From assembly GCA_025667525.1 (NCBI GenBank), contig CM046877.1, forward strand, positions 295,054,364 to 295,118,363: DNA of 64,000 nucleotides, in the 5' to 3' direction. The translations under genes were made by a program, and so were the position numbers. A model generated the notes under the pieces. The model had not been told where the DNA came from. It did not search any database and saw nothing but the letters and a program-made list of their open reading frames with translations. How positions within the stretch are numbered: the stretch's first letter is position 1; every line of letters starts with the position of its first letter. This DNA is from Glebionis coronaria. Taxonomy: Eukaryota > Streptophyta > Magnoliopsida > Asterales > Asteraceae. Below are positions 12,044 through 24,746 of this stretch, piece after piece.

Positions 12044-13658
12044 TGATAGGTGTGAAAACACCCATCCTTTTGCCACTTATTTCTTGCTAAAACAAGACCA
12101 AAACGCGTATTTAATATCACTTGTTTGGAATTATGCGTGTTTTTTTTGTGTTTATTGTGTTTTCAGAGTCAACCGGATGAATATTGAAGAAAACATGGGA
12201 TTGCACGGGTTTTATGGAAGAAAAAGACTTAAGACGAAGTCTATTGTCCAAGAGATGCAAAAGATTTGAAGTCACTGGGCCTATTTGAAGATTTATCGAA
12301 GAAAAGGACCAAAGACGGAAGATTTACATATGTCGAAGGAACTCAAGTCTATTAAACGAAGAAATTAAAAGACGAGTTGAATTTAATCGTCGACAAATCC
12401 TGAATCAGAATCGAAAACGTCGACTTTTCTGAAAAGACGAGAATACAAGAAGAAAGGGAGAAAGCCCACCCACCAACCAACCACTTGGCCTATAAAAGGA
12501 AATCATCCTCACACTTTTGGGACAAGTTTTTCTTTCCCAGTTTTCTTTCTTTTCTTCCGTAGAAAGCCAACACCATTAAAGGTGTTGGTGATTTTTTCAT
12601 TCTTGTTAAATCTTTAATTTTGTAAGTGTTTAATCTTTCCTTTTGTTTACTTTACATTAATCAATCAATATAATCTTTCCATTTCATCTTGTTCATCTTG
12701 TTCTTTGATTCAAAGTTTTAAAGTTCTTATTTAGTTTATTCTGATCTTCAAAAGTTAGTGGGTTTTGTGTTTTTAATGTTTTGATATGTTGTCTATGGTT
12801 AGTAAATGATTAGTGATTAGTTTTGTTTAAGTTTTGGTTAAAAACTTGGTTGATTTTGGCTTAAAATCGTATCCCCTGTTTTCTTTCTGTTACTGTTCTT
12901 CATTTCCCCAGAAATTCTGAATCAAGCACTGTTCATATTTTATTCCGTATCAAATTGGTTCATCCGGAATATTTTATATATTCTGGATCAGTTCCCTTCA
13001 TTCGGAATATTTATTATTCCGAGTCAAGCTCCTTCATCCGGAATATCCATTATTCCGGATCAACGTCCTTCATCTGGAATATTTCATTTATTCCGGATCA
13101 GAGCTCTTCGTTCGGAATATTCAAACATTCCGGATCAACTCCTTCGTTCAGAATACTCCTATATTCCGGATCAGTCACTTTTTGTTAAACATTCCGAATC
13201 AACTCCTTCATCCAGAATATCCGTTATTCCGGATCAACTCATTATTCCGGATCAATCCTTTATTCCGCATGAAGCACTTATTCCGCATGAGCATTTATTC
13301 CGAATGAATTCATTATTCCGCATGAAGCTAGTATTCCGAATGAACCTAGTATTCCGCATGAGAGATTATTCCGCATGAAGCTTTTTGTCTGATTTATTCC
13401 GGATCAAGCCACATTCCGAATCAAGCATTTTTAAGGTTATTTACTGTTAAAGTTTTATTTAAATTTAATTCAAGTTTTATTTTTATTAATTAATTGCTTC
13501 TAGTTTACTCTTAATTACCTTACGCATTTACCTTCTTAGTAACATAGAAAACCAAACCCCCTATTTGTCACCAAGAACAAATCATTCCACTTTTAGCTGT
13601 GATCAATTCGAGAAGATTCCGAGATTTAATCTGAACCCAAGCAAAAATCATTGTATCA
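12044..13658 (+). repeat. 3' LTR of Athila-like element A (complete, 1615 bp)
   Basis: Starts TGATAGGTGTG and ends TTGTATCA, so the 5-bp ends TGATA/TATCA are inverted. A TATA box (TATAAAAGGA) is at 12491-12500. The TTCCGGAAT-type motif array lies at ~12945-13425. R and U5 match window bases 1-1150. The palindromic tandem array begins directly after its end. Confidence 0.92.
12491..12500 (+). promoter_or_regulatory. TATA box of Athila-like LTR
   Basis: TATAAAAGGA about 450 bp into the LTR, between the U3 part shared with other Athila copies and the R/U5 part. It is the likely start of element transcription. Confidence 0.6.
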
Positions 13659-13827
13659 TAACCTCTTTATGGGTAAAGAGAAAATATCTCAAAAATTCCA
13701 CACGTGAAGATGCTTTTACTAAACTCTTCATGGGTGAATAGAATATATCTCAAATATTTTTACTAAACTCTTCACGCGTGAAGATGCTTTTACTAAACTC
13801 TTCATGGGCGAATAAATTCTACTAAAC
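13659..13827. repeat. Left arm of ~62-bp palindromic tandem array
   Basis: About 2.5 units with CTTCATGGGTGAA and CTTCACGCGTGAAGATG cores separated by TTTTACTAAA. It lies between the Athila 3' LTR and the copia 1 5' LTR and continues at 52189 beyond copia 1. Confidence 0.85.
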
Positions 13828-14183
13828 TGTTAGCCCTATATTTAATATAGTCGAACAAGAATGTAATAGGTCATCTTTGTCGTTATTGGTCTTGTATAGT
13901 AATAGGTTAGTCGGGAAAAACGGGCTTGGACTTTAAGCTAATATTGTCTTTGTTAGGGGCTATATGCCCAAGTGAATGCCAAGCCTGGCCCAAGATGAAG
14001 CCCACAAAGGCCTTAGAGCCGTGGCATATATAACCCTCTTCCACATGTGGAAGAGGGTGTTGGTTCATTTCATAAAACACCTAGTTTTAGTGTAAACCTT
14101 CCACTTCTCTCTCTACTCTCTCTCTCTACTTTTCTACTATTTCTCTCTCTAAATCTTGTGTTATGGATTGAATGGCAACAACA
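13828..14183 (+). repeat. 5' LTR of copia 1 (356 bp)
   Basis: TGTTAGCCCTATATTTAATA to GGCAACAACA, nearly identical to 51831-52188. A TATATAA box is at 14027-14033. A (CTCT)n stretch near 14106-14140 differs in length from the 3' copy, which accounts for part of the length difference. Confidence 0.93.
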
Positions 14184-14185
14184 TT

Positions 14186-14199
14186 TGGTATCAAGAGCC
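14186..14199 (+). other. Primer binding site of copia 1 (initiator tRNA-Met)
   Basis: TGGTATCAAGAGCC two bases after the LTR. It differs from the usual TGGTATCAGAGC by one extra A. Confidence 0.8.
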
Positions 14200-14499
14200 T
14201 ATAATGGATAGGTGATTGAAGATTCGTGTGTTATGTTCTTGATTTTTCGTGCCTATCTTGCTCTAAAAGTCACGTACCAAAATCTTTTTGCTGTTTTTAT
14301 GGTTCATTCTTGATAAAAATCATCCACTTACTATTGGTAGTGATTTGGTATTGTTATCTTGGTTAAAAGCACAAAATTCTTGGGTGCTTGATTCATTTTT
14401 AGGCTAAAAATCACGAATTTGTTGTGTTCTAGTACTATCCGAGAAAAAAGGGGTATTTTTGATTCCTTGGTACGATCTGTGTATTGCGATTGCATAAAC

Positions 14500-14887
14500 C
14501 TGGGGTTTCTACTTGCGATCCAATATCACGATCACTGGTTACGATCCAGAGTGCGATCACTCACTGTGATCCAAGGGTACGATCACTCACTACGATCCAT
14601 AGTACGATCACTCACTGCGATCACCCACTACGATCTGGAGTGCGATCACTCACTACGATCAAGGAGTTCGATCATAGGCTACGATCACTCGTTGCGATCA
14701 CTGACTACGATCCAACGTTACGATCTGAGTACGATCTAGTGACTACGATCCACAAGTACGATCAAGGACTGCGATCTAAAAGTACGATCTAAGAGTACGA
14801 TCAAGGACTACGATTTGAGTACGATCTAAGAGTACGATCACAGACTACGATCTGAGTACGATCTAAGAGTGCGATGGGTATTGCGAT
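14500..14887 (+). repeat. Tandem TACGATC-type array in the copia 1 leader
   Basis: About 30 copies of (T)RCGATC every 12-16 bp, with spacers like ACTCACTACGATC and TAAGAGTACGATC. The array fills most of the first half of the ~1 kb leader between primer site and gag. It makes overlapping open frames at 14419-14792 that I do not count as genes. The rest of the leader (14888-15204) shows nothing. Confidence 0.8.
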
Positions 14888-15204
14888 GGACATCAAAATT
14901 TTGTTTGAGTACTTATTAGACTTAGCCACTATCTAGACTAGTCTCGGAACATAGATTACACGAAGATTAAAAAAAAAAGAGTTAAAAATTTTAGGTCAAG
15001 TAAATTCAAATTTTTTCCCTACTAGTTTTTGGCTATTTCTAACTCAATTTCAAAATTTGGCAATTCAAAATTTTTCGGCTTACCGTTTTGTCGGACTGAG
15101 GAATTTATTGTCAGACTGAAGATTCTCGGAACTCTACGAAATTTAAACCACACCTCATCACAACAAATCCACTAAGATCTGCAATTCATTCACAAGTATT
15201 CACC

Positions 15205-18200
15205 ATGTCTAACAACAACATCAACATTGCAACTGCTAATCAAATTCGTTTGAAACAAGGTGGCAACGGTAATCCACCTGTGCTCACTGCCGGTTGTTAC
15301 TTTCAATGGAGATCTCGTTTTCTCAGATTTCTCGACGGAAAAGAAAACCGAACTGCTCTTCGTCACTGCCTTGAGAATCCACCTCCAGTTTTTGAATTCA
15401 GACCAATTACCACACAAGCAGAGGATGGTACTTCATCAACTATACGAGCTATGGAGGATTTTGACACATGTTCTGCTGAGAAAAAGAAACTCCTCCAAGC
15501 TGAAGCTGATGCTGTAAACTTCATACTCACTGGAATTGATAACGATATCTATTCCACAGTTGATGCATGTCCTAATGCTATGGAAATGTGGAATGCAATT
15601 CATCGAGTGAAGCAAGGTGAGTCGATCAATGTTCAAGATCTCGAGACTAATCTACTTTGGGAGTTTGGAAAATTCACATCTGAAGATGGTGAATCCATTG
15701 ACTCATATTACCCGAGATTCTACAAAATGATGAATGAGCTTGTTAGAAATCAGTGCACCATCTCCAATCATCATGCCAATGTTCAGTTTCTACTTCAACT
15801 CAAACCGGAATGGCAAAGGTTTGTGACCTTGGTTAAACAAAGGGAAGATATCAAGACCATCTCCTATCACAAACTTTATGATATCTTGAAACAACATTAG
15901 AATGAAGTGAATGAACTAAGGGCTGAAAAGGCAGAACGGTCTGCAAATTCTATTGCTTTTGTGGCTGCTACTTCAACAAAACCCGTTCCCCGTCAACAAC
16001 TACCTAATCATTCCTTAAAGTCATCAAGCTCATCCACCAAACATCTAGCTATTGATAAACACAAAGCAAAAGCAATTGTCCCCACTCCACCTCCAAAGTA
16101 TGACACCGAGTCAGATGGAGACAGTGATGATGAACAAACTTCAAGGGACAAGAAGATTGAGGAACTCATGTCTTTACTCACCACAACTTATAAGAAGATC
16201 TACAAACCTACCAACAACAACCTCAGATCATCATCCAATGCTAGATATAAGGAAGTTGATCATGCACCTAGGTATGATCGTGATGCTAGGTATGATAATC
16301 AGAGATTGCTGAATCAAGTTGGGGCTAGAGATACTGTAGGCACTCCGGTTGTGCAGAAGACTGGGATTCAATGCTTCAACTGCAAGGGATTTGGGCACAT
16401 GGCTAGGGAATGCAAGAAGCCAAAACGGGTTAAGGATTCGGGATATCACAAGGAAAAGATGCTGCTGTGTAAGAAAGAAGAAGCAGGAATTCCACTCACA
16501 GTAGATGAAGTTGACAGGCGTGATGACACTGATGATGAAGCCGATGATCAAGAGTTGGAGGCACATTATGTGTACATGGCAATGATTCAAGAAGTGATCC
16601 CAGAGACTGATGATACTTCTGGACCTATCTATGATTCTGAGCCACTTGAAAAGGTACCATCACATGATAACTATAATGTGTTTGCTAATGAACGACGTCA
16701 TCCTGAGCAACCCGAAAGCATCAATGACACATATGTAATGGACACGGAGGATAGCAATATCTCTACGGATTCACAGCATATGTGTAATGATGACGAAAAA
16801 GCTGTTCAGGATACTGACTCGGATGAGGACCGTGATTTGCTTGCGTCTATTATTGATTCTTTAAAACATGAAATTGAGGAAAACAAAGAGGCTAATAAAC
16901 GTTTAAAGCAAGCAAACACATCCTTAGCCGAGGAGATAGACAGGCTTAAAGAGTGTGATTATGTAAAAGAAGCTGATCGACGGGTTGCGATAGCTAATGG
17001 TTTGGTATATGAACGTAAGGTGCTCAATGAACAATATTGTTCTGAAGTAACACACGAAATTCATATGTCAAAACAAAAGATATTGGACCTTGAAGAACAA
17101 CTGCTGCTACATAAACTCCAAATTACTGAATTAGAGTCGGTTAACAAAGAACAAACTGAGCTTTATAAAACTCGTGAAGAAAAGGATATTGAAAAAATTC
17201 TTGCTTTGGAAAAGAGAGTCGACACGTTAAACAACATTGTTTACAAAACGGGCAGTCTATTCAAACTATGAATATGCTCAATAGAAATATGAAAACGAGT
17301 TTTGTCAAGCCTGAATATCTCAAGAAAGTTCAAAGTACCAAGCCTGCTCTTTATGATATCAGTTGTTATGTTGATAATCTTGCTCTTATGCTTTCCCCTG
17401 ACTGCGACGAAATCATTCGTCAACAAGAAGAAAGTCGATCAAACTTAAGTGATTCAATAAACCTTTCTGATTCTGATAATTATATTAAGTTTGTTCCTCA
17501 AAAAGAACTTACCAAAGAACAAAAGATGTACAATAGTGTTCCACCACCAAGTGATGAACCCCAAAAGAAAGTTTCTTTAAAAAGGAGTTTCAAAAAGCAA
17601 TCAATTTTGTTAGAAAAACAAATTTCGGATGAAAAACGTAAATGGGATGAGAAAAGCAAAAGTGTTCAGCAATTTGAGTTTATAAAACAAGGGGTTTTAA
17701 ATTTGTACAATGGTGTCGTCGACTATGAAAAAGTTTCTAGGGATACCATTTGGAATATTAAACCTAACCCACAAGTAGAAGTCGTCATTCAACAATGCAT
17801 TGTTCCAACAATTGATGATCTTTCAAAAAATGTGGAAATGTTTTATAATGCTCTCACTGAGGAAATGTTAACTGATTTAAGTTATGTTAAATCTCTTGAA
17901 GATGAAGTTGATTTTCTTCAAACTAAATTAAAAACACAAGAACACCAACTTTCTAACGAAATTGATCGACTTTATAAGGAATACTTTTATGCTGACCATA
18001 TGAATGCTATTCTTGGTATGTATACCGATCTTGATCAATATTGTCATGTAGCATGTCTAGTGTCAGAATCGGACGAGAAATGTCGCAATCTTGAAGTAGA
18101 GCTTTCAAAACAAATTCAGTCATATAACAAACTTTCGAAAAGTTTTTCTCAATTTGAGAAACACTCCATTTCTCTTGAACTTGCTTTACAAAAAGGTGAA

Positions 18201-18831
18201 AAATCTCATAATCATAAAAAGTGTCAAGAAATGTCAACTTCTTCGTTTCGTCTACTAAATGAAAAAGATTTCGAAATAAATGATTTGAAAGCTCAGCTAA
18301 AAGAAAGGGACATAGCCATAAGTGAGTTACAGAAACTCATTGAGAAAATGAAAGGAAAGTCTGCTTTGGGTAAACCATCCGCCGTTCGTCAATCGAATGC
18401 GGTTAAATGCCCTAAATCATCTATTTTGGGACAATCCCCACAGACTTCGCCTAAGATAGGAAATGATAAGAGTAGCAATGTGATAGCACCTGGAATGTAT
18501 AAGATGAACACTAAGCCCACTCAAACTGGAACATCGCGGTTACCTGAGAATATTAGGAAAACTAATCAACGTGTGTCTTCTTCTACAGGAGTAATCCCCA
18601 CTACTAGCGTTAACGGACCACAACTTAAGAGCAATAGAATTCAAGATAAGGTCATGCCTAACAATAGTCAAGGAAAGAAGTTGGAAGTAGAAGACCACCG
18701 TAGGAACTTTAAGTTTTCTAAGAATAAAACGTCTGTAACTGCATGTAATGACAGTTTAACTGCTAAGACCTCGAATGTTGAATTTGTTTGTGTTGAATGT
18801 GGAAAATGTGTTCGTACTTTCAATCATGATG
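15205..18831 (+). pseudogene. copia 1 gag with zinc knuckle and long coiled coil (broken)
   Basis: Start ATG 15205 gives MSNNNINIATANQ. A copia gag domain follows (to ~15900). A CCHC knuckle is at 16372-16413 (CFNCKGFGHMAREC), then acidic and coiled-coil-rich sequence to ~18400. A TAG at 15898-15900 is in frame and the next codon continues the protein. A missing base in the G run near 17250 shifts the frame; the continuation is open from 17247 to 18831. The Tekay-like element then cuts it at codons for FNHD. The capsid role is known for the family; the unusually long coiled coil after the knuckle is seen here and its role is unknown to me. Confidence 0.85.
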
Positions 18832-21800
18832 TGTAACACTCTCATTTTTCGTATCGGTACAGCGGAAGGGTCTTTCAGAGTGTTACGGGATAGCACAATA
18901 ACTCCAATCATAGACAACACATAAAAATGGTTGTACAAGGTTTAACAAACATTCATTCGATAAAAAGTTTAAAAGCGTACAACAGGTCCCAAATTATACA
19001 GGTCATTTAGTTTACAAAACATAGATCGAATGAACATTTTTAATATTAAGTGTGGGCCATCAGAGTCGATCTCCATCCGGATTACCTTCAAGCACCTGAG
19101 ATAAAAACATGCAAAAATCATATCAGCGAATGCCGAGTGAATTCATAGAGTTTAATGAAAACCGTTATATAAAAACAATCATTTACAATCATTTAAAATC
19201 AGAACACAAGTATAATATCGGAAGTAAGTCCTTATATTGCTAGTCAGGCAATATATATCAAGCGTACATCTGAAACCGTCCATGAGACCGTAGTCTCTAT
19301 ATTACCATGATAAGTAATATATTCATCGTTAATAGCGTCGTTATTATGTATAGGATATATTTTTATTTGGATTAGGATTATTATTAGCCGCATGACATTG
19401 TTACCTTACTGTGAAAACAGCGGGCCGCGAACCCGACAAACAATTTGCCCATCTAAGTTAGCGTGTCGTCACAAAAATCACGCTATGTAGTCTTCTCATA
19501 CATAAATTCGCTTACCAATCAATGTGGTACGACGGGGATCAACCGTCAAGGCGCGAACTGGGGTGATCGTCCCCAAATAGTACTATCAAATGCATAAGCG
19601 TCTACCAAATCCCGGTAGTTCACAATTCATGCTAATGGGACTTTAAGTGACATAACCTAACTACTAATAATCCTTTTAGTCTCGTTTATAGGGTCATAGC
19701 ATCATTCGGGTCCATCTCATTTAGCATACAATCGGGACTACTTGTGTTCTATTTTTATAAAAATCTAGCATGTTATCTCCCTCGCGGGTTTACAAATCAT
19801 TTTATAAAACATTTAAAAGAGTGCGAGGCTATGAACTCACGTTGTTAATGAAAGGCGGATTATCGGCTACGGGCGTGCTTCGGTCACGGAAAACTATATA
19901 AATAATAATCGGTCTTAGACTCGGTCCAATGACTTTTATCAAAATAACAATATACATATGATGATTTTGTACATATGATGATGATCAAGTGGGTTTATAT
20001 ATCCTTGTTTACTCATTTTAGTGTTTACGTTTTGGTAACGTTTTACTAGTTCACTAGTTTTACCGATTTTACCTATTTTAAGTCCATTAAGCCTTGTATA
20101 AGTTCTTTAACTTGTTTTTATCCATTTTATACCTATATGATCAGTATATATACTTTTCATGTTGGGCCCAAATGGGTTAAGCCCAATAAGCTCTTTTTAT
20201 AAGTTTTTATCTTATTAAGTCCAATTATTAGTCTAATGTGTTTAGTTAGCTAGTAAATGTCCGTAATTCTTATAGTTCGGGTTTTATCGGTTTTTACTTG
20301 ACTTAGTTATCTATACATCAGTATATGACTTTTATAAACTTTACATTAGACGGGTTTGGTCGTCTAAGTTTTATTTGGCGAAAAACGTTAATTTTACGGC
20401 GATAGCCGAAAAAGTTGTAAAAATCAAGTTTATAGTTTTTATTACTTATAAATATTATTTTTACCACCATTTATATAATTTACCCATTTAATTAATCTTT
20501 TATACATTTATATAAATAAGTTTTATTAGTTAGTGGGTTTATATTTTTACATTTTATACATTATAATGTGAGTGCTTATATAATAATAATAAACATTATT
20601 TCCAAAAATCTGATTTTTAACTTCATGTTCACCATTTTTACCATATCTAGAGTTCTATAATGACTTAGAAGCTCATTTTTGGATGACAAGTTCTTCATAA
20701 TATGTGATACATATAACTTAGTTATAGCTACTGCCCATTTTGAGTTTAACTTGCCTTAACAGTCCCTACAAAACTGCTTATTCAGATTACACCACCTAAC
20801 TTGTTTCTATCATATCTCACTCATTATTTTGATTCCATTGCATGGCCAACTCTCACATGTGTATAAAATCATCTACTTACTGTAAATGGATCAAACCAGG
20901 CAATTTTATCAGTTCATCTTTTAGTTATCTACTGTTTTTATACAGCCAACTAATTAGTCAAGATTTTAGCTTCATTTCTTATAGTTATCATCATTTTTAA
21001 GCATATTTATCAACACTTGATCCCCACACAACATTTTTATCATCATATATACATCATATACATATACAAAATGAAAGAAAGTACATTTGTTCTTTACAAA
21101 ATAATAAAAGAAAAATGGAGAGGATGATCTTCTTTACCAATCCAAGTGGATTTCTTGTTTTAGGAAGACAAGAACTTGATGAACACAACAAGTATCTCCA
21201 AGACCATCAAATATCAAGAACATAGGTTGGAAAATCAGCCCTAGGACACAAGAAAATCACCTCCAAAGTTGTTAATATGGCCACCAAATGATCAAGGCTT
21301 CAAGAGAACACCTTAATAGGACTAGTAAACATGTGGTTTATGGCTAGAAAAGATCAAAGATGGTGTTTGTTGGCTTATTTGGGACGGCACAAGGAGAGGG
21401 TTGAGAGAGTTTTGGTGTTGAGTTGCATGTGAGAAATGGTGTAAATGAAACAAGTTGCTAGTTTTGTGGTAAAGTGGTAAAGGTTAGCTTAATGTGTAAG
21501 CATATGCTTACACTTGTTGTAAGCTACTTAACTTGATGCCACATTGGTGTTGTGGTGTCAAGTGTAGCCGTCCCATATTGCTAGTGGGATGGGACAAAGT
21601 GTTTTGTCCCATCTCACTAGTTTATGGGTATTTCTCGATTCTAGTTTTCTCGATTTGCGTGCCCTCGGGTCGTTTTACGAAAAACGTTTTTATAAATTAT
21701 GAATCACCGTCACAAAACGAATCCAATAAAAATTGTCTCATCAAAAACGGAGTTCAAAAACGTAAATACGTAATCCTAAGGTTTCCGATTTAGTCGTAAA

Positions 21801-21931
21801 AGACGCCAAATTATGCACGTAAGCCCAAATTTAAATCCGTAAATTGTGAGTTCGTCAACCAACACAAAAATAAGTTTCAAAATATTATACGAGAAAATAT
21901 TTCACCACCTGAAAATGTTAGATTTGTCACA
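18832..21931 (-). repeat. 3' LTR of Tekay-like element (3100 bp)
   Basis: TGTAACAC to TTTGTCACA on the + strand, the same length as the other LTR once copia 2 and its duplication are removed. It contains the hairpin at 21581-21620. No supported genes are inside. Confidence 0.93.
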
Positions 21932-21948
21932 GCTTTTCCTCCTAAAAG
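21932..21948 (-). promoter_or_regulatory. Polypurine tract of Tekay-like element
   Basis: On the - strand CTTTTAGGAGGAAAAGC ends directly at the LTR start TGTGACAAAT. Confidence 0.75.
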
Positions 21949-21972
21949 GGATCAACGTCCTCGTGATCCATT

Positions 21973-24746
21973 TCATTTGGATGTCCGTTTCTCATTGAAA
22001 TCAAAGAGGTGCGGATATTTCTTCCACATTTCATCCTCTCGTTCCCAAGTATACTCCGGTCCATGCTTTGAATTCCATCGGATTTTGACAATAGGTATCC
22101 GACTTTGTTTCAGTTGCTTTACCTCACGGTCCATAACTTCTACAGGCTCTTCGATAAAATGCAACTTCCCATCTATTCGAACCTTACCTAACGGAATTTT
22201 CTCATCACTCACTGCTAGACATTTCTTCAGATTAGATACATGGAATGTATCTAATACACCATGAAGTTCTGGGGGTAACTCTAGTTTGTAAGCCACCGGA
22301 CCTACTCTAGATAAAATCTTAAAGGGTCCAATATAACGGGGATTCAATTTTCCTCGTTTCCCAAATCTTATAACGCCTTTCTATGGCGATACTTTCAACA
22401 TTACTCGGTCACCCACTTCAAACTCCATTGGCTTCCGCCGCACATCCGCGTAACTTTTCTGTCTACTACGGGCAGTCAACAACCTCTTCTTAATCTGAAC
22501 TATCATCTCCGTAGTCTCCCGGATCAATTCCGGTCCCGTGAGCTGGGTATCCCCAATTTCACTCCAACATACAGGAGATCTACACTTCCTACCATACAAA
22601 GCTTCAAACGGTGCAGCCTTAATACTAGAATGGTAACTATTGTTATACGAAAACTCTGCTAACGACAAATGTTTATCCCAATTCTTACCAAAGTCTAACA
22701 CACAAGCTCTCAACATATCTTCCAGTGTTTGTATCGTCCTTTCACTCTGCCCATCAGTCTGGGGGTGATAAGCAGTGCTCATGTCGAGATTCGTTCCCAA
22801 AGATCTTTGGAGAGATTTCCAAAAATTCGATGCGAATCTAGGATCTTGATCTGAAATGATCGATACAGGCACTCCATGCTTGCATACAACATTATCAAGG
22901 TATATTCGAGTCAGCTTCTCCAGTGAGAACTGCTCCTTAACCGGAATGAAGTGTGCTGATTTGGTCAGTCTATCGACTATAACCCAAATCGAATTGTTTC
23001 CAGATGATGTTCTAGGAAGCTTGGTGATAAAATCCATTGTAATTCGCTCCCACTTCCATTCAGGAATCTTTGGCTGTTCAAGTAGTCCTGATGGCTTTTG
23101 ATGTTCGGCTTTAACTCTAGCACAAGTCAAGCATTGAAGAACATACATAGCTATGTCAGCTTTCATATTCGGCCACCAGTACAACTTCTTCAAATCATGG
23201 TACATCTTATCAGATCCCGGATGAATGGAATACTTAGATTTATGAGATTCTAACATAATCAAATCTCTTAAGCCTCCAAACTTAGGTATCCACATACGAC
23301 CTCTTAAGCATTTCACTCCATCAGCTCTAACCTCTAAAGGATCTCCTTCTCCTCGGAACCCTTCATTAACAAAATTCTCCTTCTTACAAGCTTCTATTTG
23401 CGCATTTCTCATTTGCTCAGGCAAATTATTGTGCACGGTCAAGACTAGAGAACGCACCCTGATAGGCTCTCTATCTTTCCTACTCAACGCATCAGCAACA
23501 ATATTGGCTTTTCCTGGGTGATATTTTATATCATAATCATAATCACTTAACAACTCTATCCATCTTCGTTGCCTCATGTTCAATTCCTCCTGGTCGAGAA
23601 TATACTGTAGGCTTTTGTGATCGGTGAATACCGTACACTTGGTGCCATACAGATAATGTCTCCACAACCTAAGAGCAAAGACCACAGCTCCTAACTCAAG
23701 ATCATGAGTAGTATAATTCTCCTCATTCTTCCTCAATTGCCTAGAAGCATAAGCTATCACTTTCTCTCTCTGCATCAAAACAGCTCCATAACCTCTAAGA
23801 GATTCATCACAATACACTACAAAATCTTCACTCCCGTCGGGTAATGATAAGATTGGCGCACTACATAATTTTTGCTTCAATGTCTGAAATGCTCCATCTT
23901 CATCACTTACCCAAACGAAAGGTTTATTCTTCTGAGTAAGCTTAGTCAAGGGTTTAGCTATCAAAGAAAATTCTTTAATGAATCGCCTATAATAGCCAGC
24001 CAATCCTAAGAATTGTCGCACTTCCGTTGGCGTTGTCGGTGCAGACCAATTCTTAATAGCTTCAACCTTTGCAGGATCAACATGAATTCCATCTCTGTTA
24101 ATCACATGACCAAGAAATTGCACAGAATCTAACCAGAAATCACACTTCAAAAACTTAGCATACAACCTTTCATCCTTCAACAAATTCAAAACAATCCTCA
24201 AATGTTCTCTATGTTCATCTTCATTCTTAGAATAGATTAGAATATCGTCAATAAACACAATCACAAATTTGTCCAAGTAGGGCTTGCACACTCGATTCAT
24301 TAAATCCATGAAAACCGCAGGTGTGTTAGTTAACCCAAATGGCATTACTTGAAATTCATAGTGTCCATAACGAGTTCTAAATGCAGTTATAGGAATATCT
24401 TCTTCACGTACGCGAAGTTGGTGATATCCTGACCGCAAATCTATCTTAGAATACAAACTAGGTCCTTGCAGTTGATCAAACAAATCATCAATCCTAGGTA
24501 AAGGATATCGATTTTTAATTGTCAACTTATTCAGTTCCCTATAATCAATGCACATACGAAAAGATCCATCCTTCTTCTTAACGAACAAGACTGGAGCTCC
24601 CCAAGGCGATGAGCTCGGTCGAATAAAACCTTTATCAGACAACTCCTTAAGTTGCTCAGATAACTCCTTTAATTCAGAAGGGGCTAATCGATAAGGCGCA
24701 CGTGCCACCGGTGCAGCACCAGGAATTAAATCGATTCGAACTCTAC
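21973..24746 (-). pseudogene. Tekay-like pol: RT, RNase H, integrase, chromodomain-like tail
   Basis: The open frame on the - strand starts near 24746 after a one-base deletion that separates it from gag-protease. RT shows the '[13 protein letters not shown]' active site and '[17 protein letters not shown]'. RNase H starts at '[14 protein letters not shown]'. Integrase has the HHCC finger, '[10 protein letters not shown]', '[10 protein letters not shown]' and '[17 protein letters not shown]'. A TAG at 22381-22383 replaces what I expect to be Trp after 'LKVSP', and the frame continues 12 codons later to 21973. The tail '[14 protein letters not shown] ... [17 protein letters not shown]' matches a chromodomain of plant chromoviruses, which would steer insertion to heterochromatin. 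Confidence 0.92.

Larger units (their letters stand above)
1..13658 (+). mobile_element. Athila-like Ty3/gypsy LTR retrotransposon A (5' end cut by window)
   Basis: The order is partial 5' LTR, primer binding site TGGCGCCGCTGCCGG, gag, protease, reverse transcriptase, RNase H, integrase, a 1.9 kb non-coding 3' region, a purine-rich tract and a complete 3' LTR. The tRNA-Asp-type primer site, the DLGAS protease motif, the FMDD polymerase motif and the GGGAGGCAACCC hairpin after pol are what I know from the Athila lineage. A 3.08 kb solo LTR of another family interrupts it. No envelope-like ORF is visible after pol. A gag frameshift and a pol stop make it non-autonomous. The right flank is the palindromic tandem array. 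The left end and target duplication lie outside the window. Confidence 0.85.

Noticed and set aside
14419..14792. Two overlapping ORFs in the copia 1 leader
   Set aside because: They are by-products of the RCGATC array, open in more than one frame.
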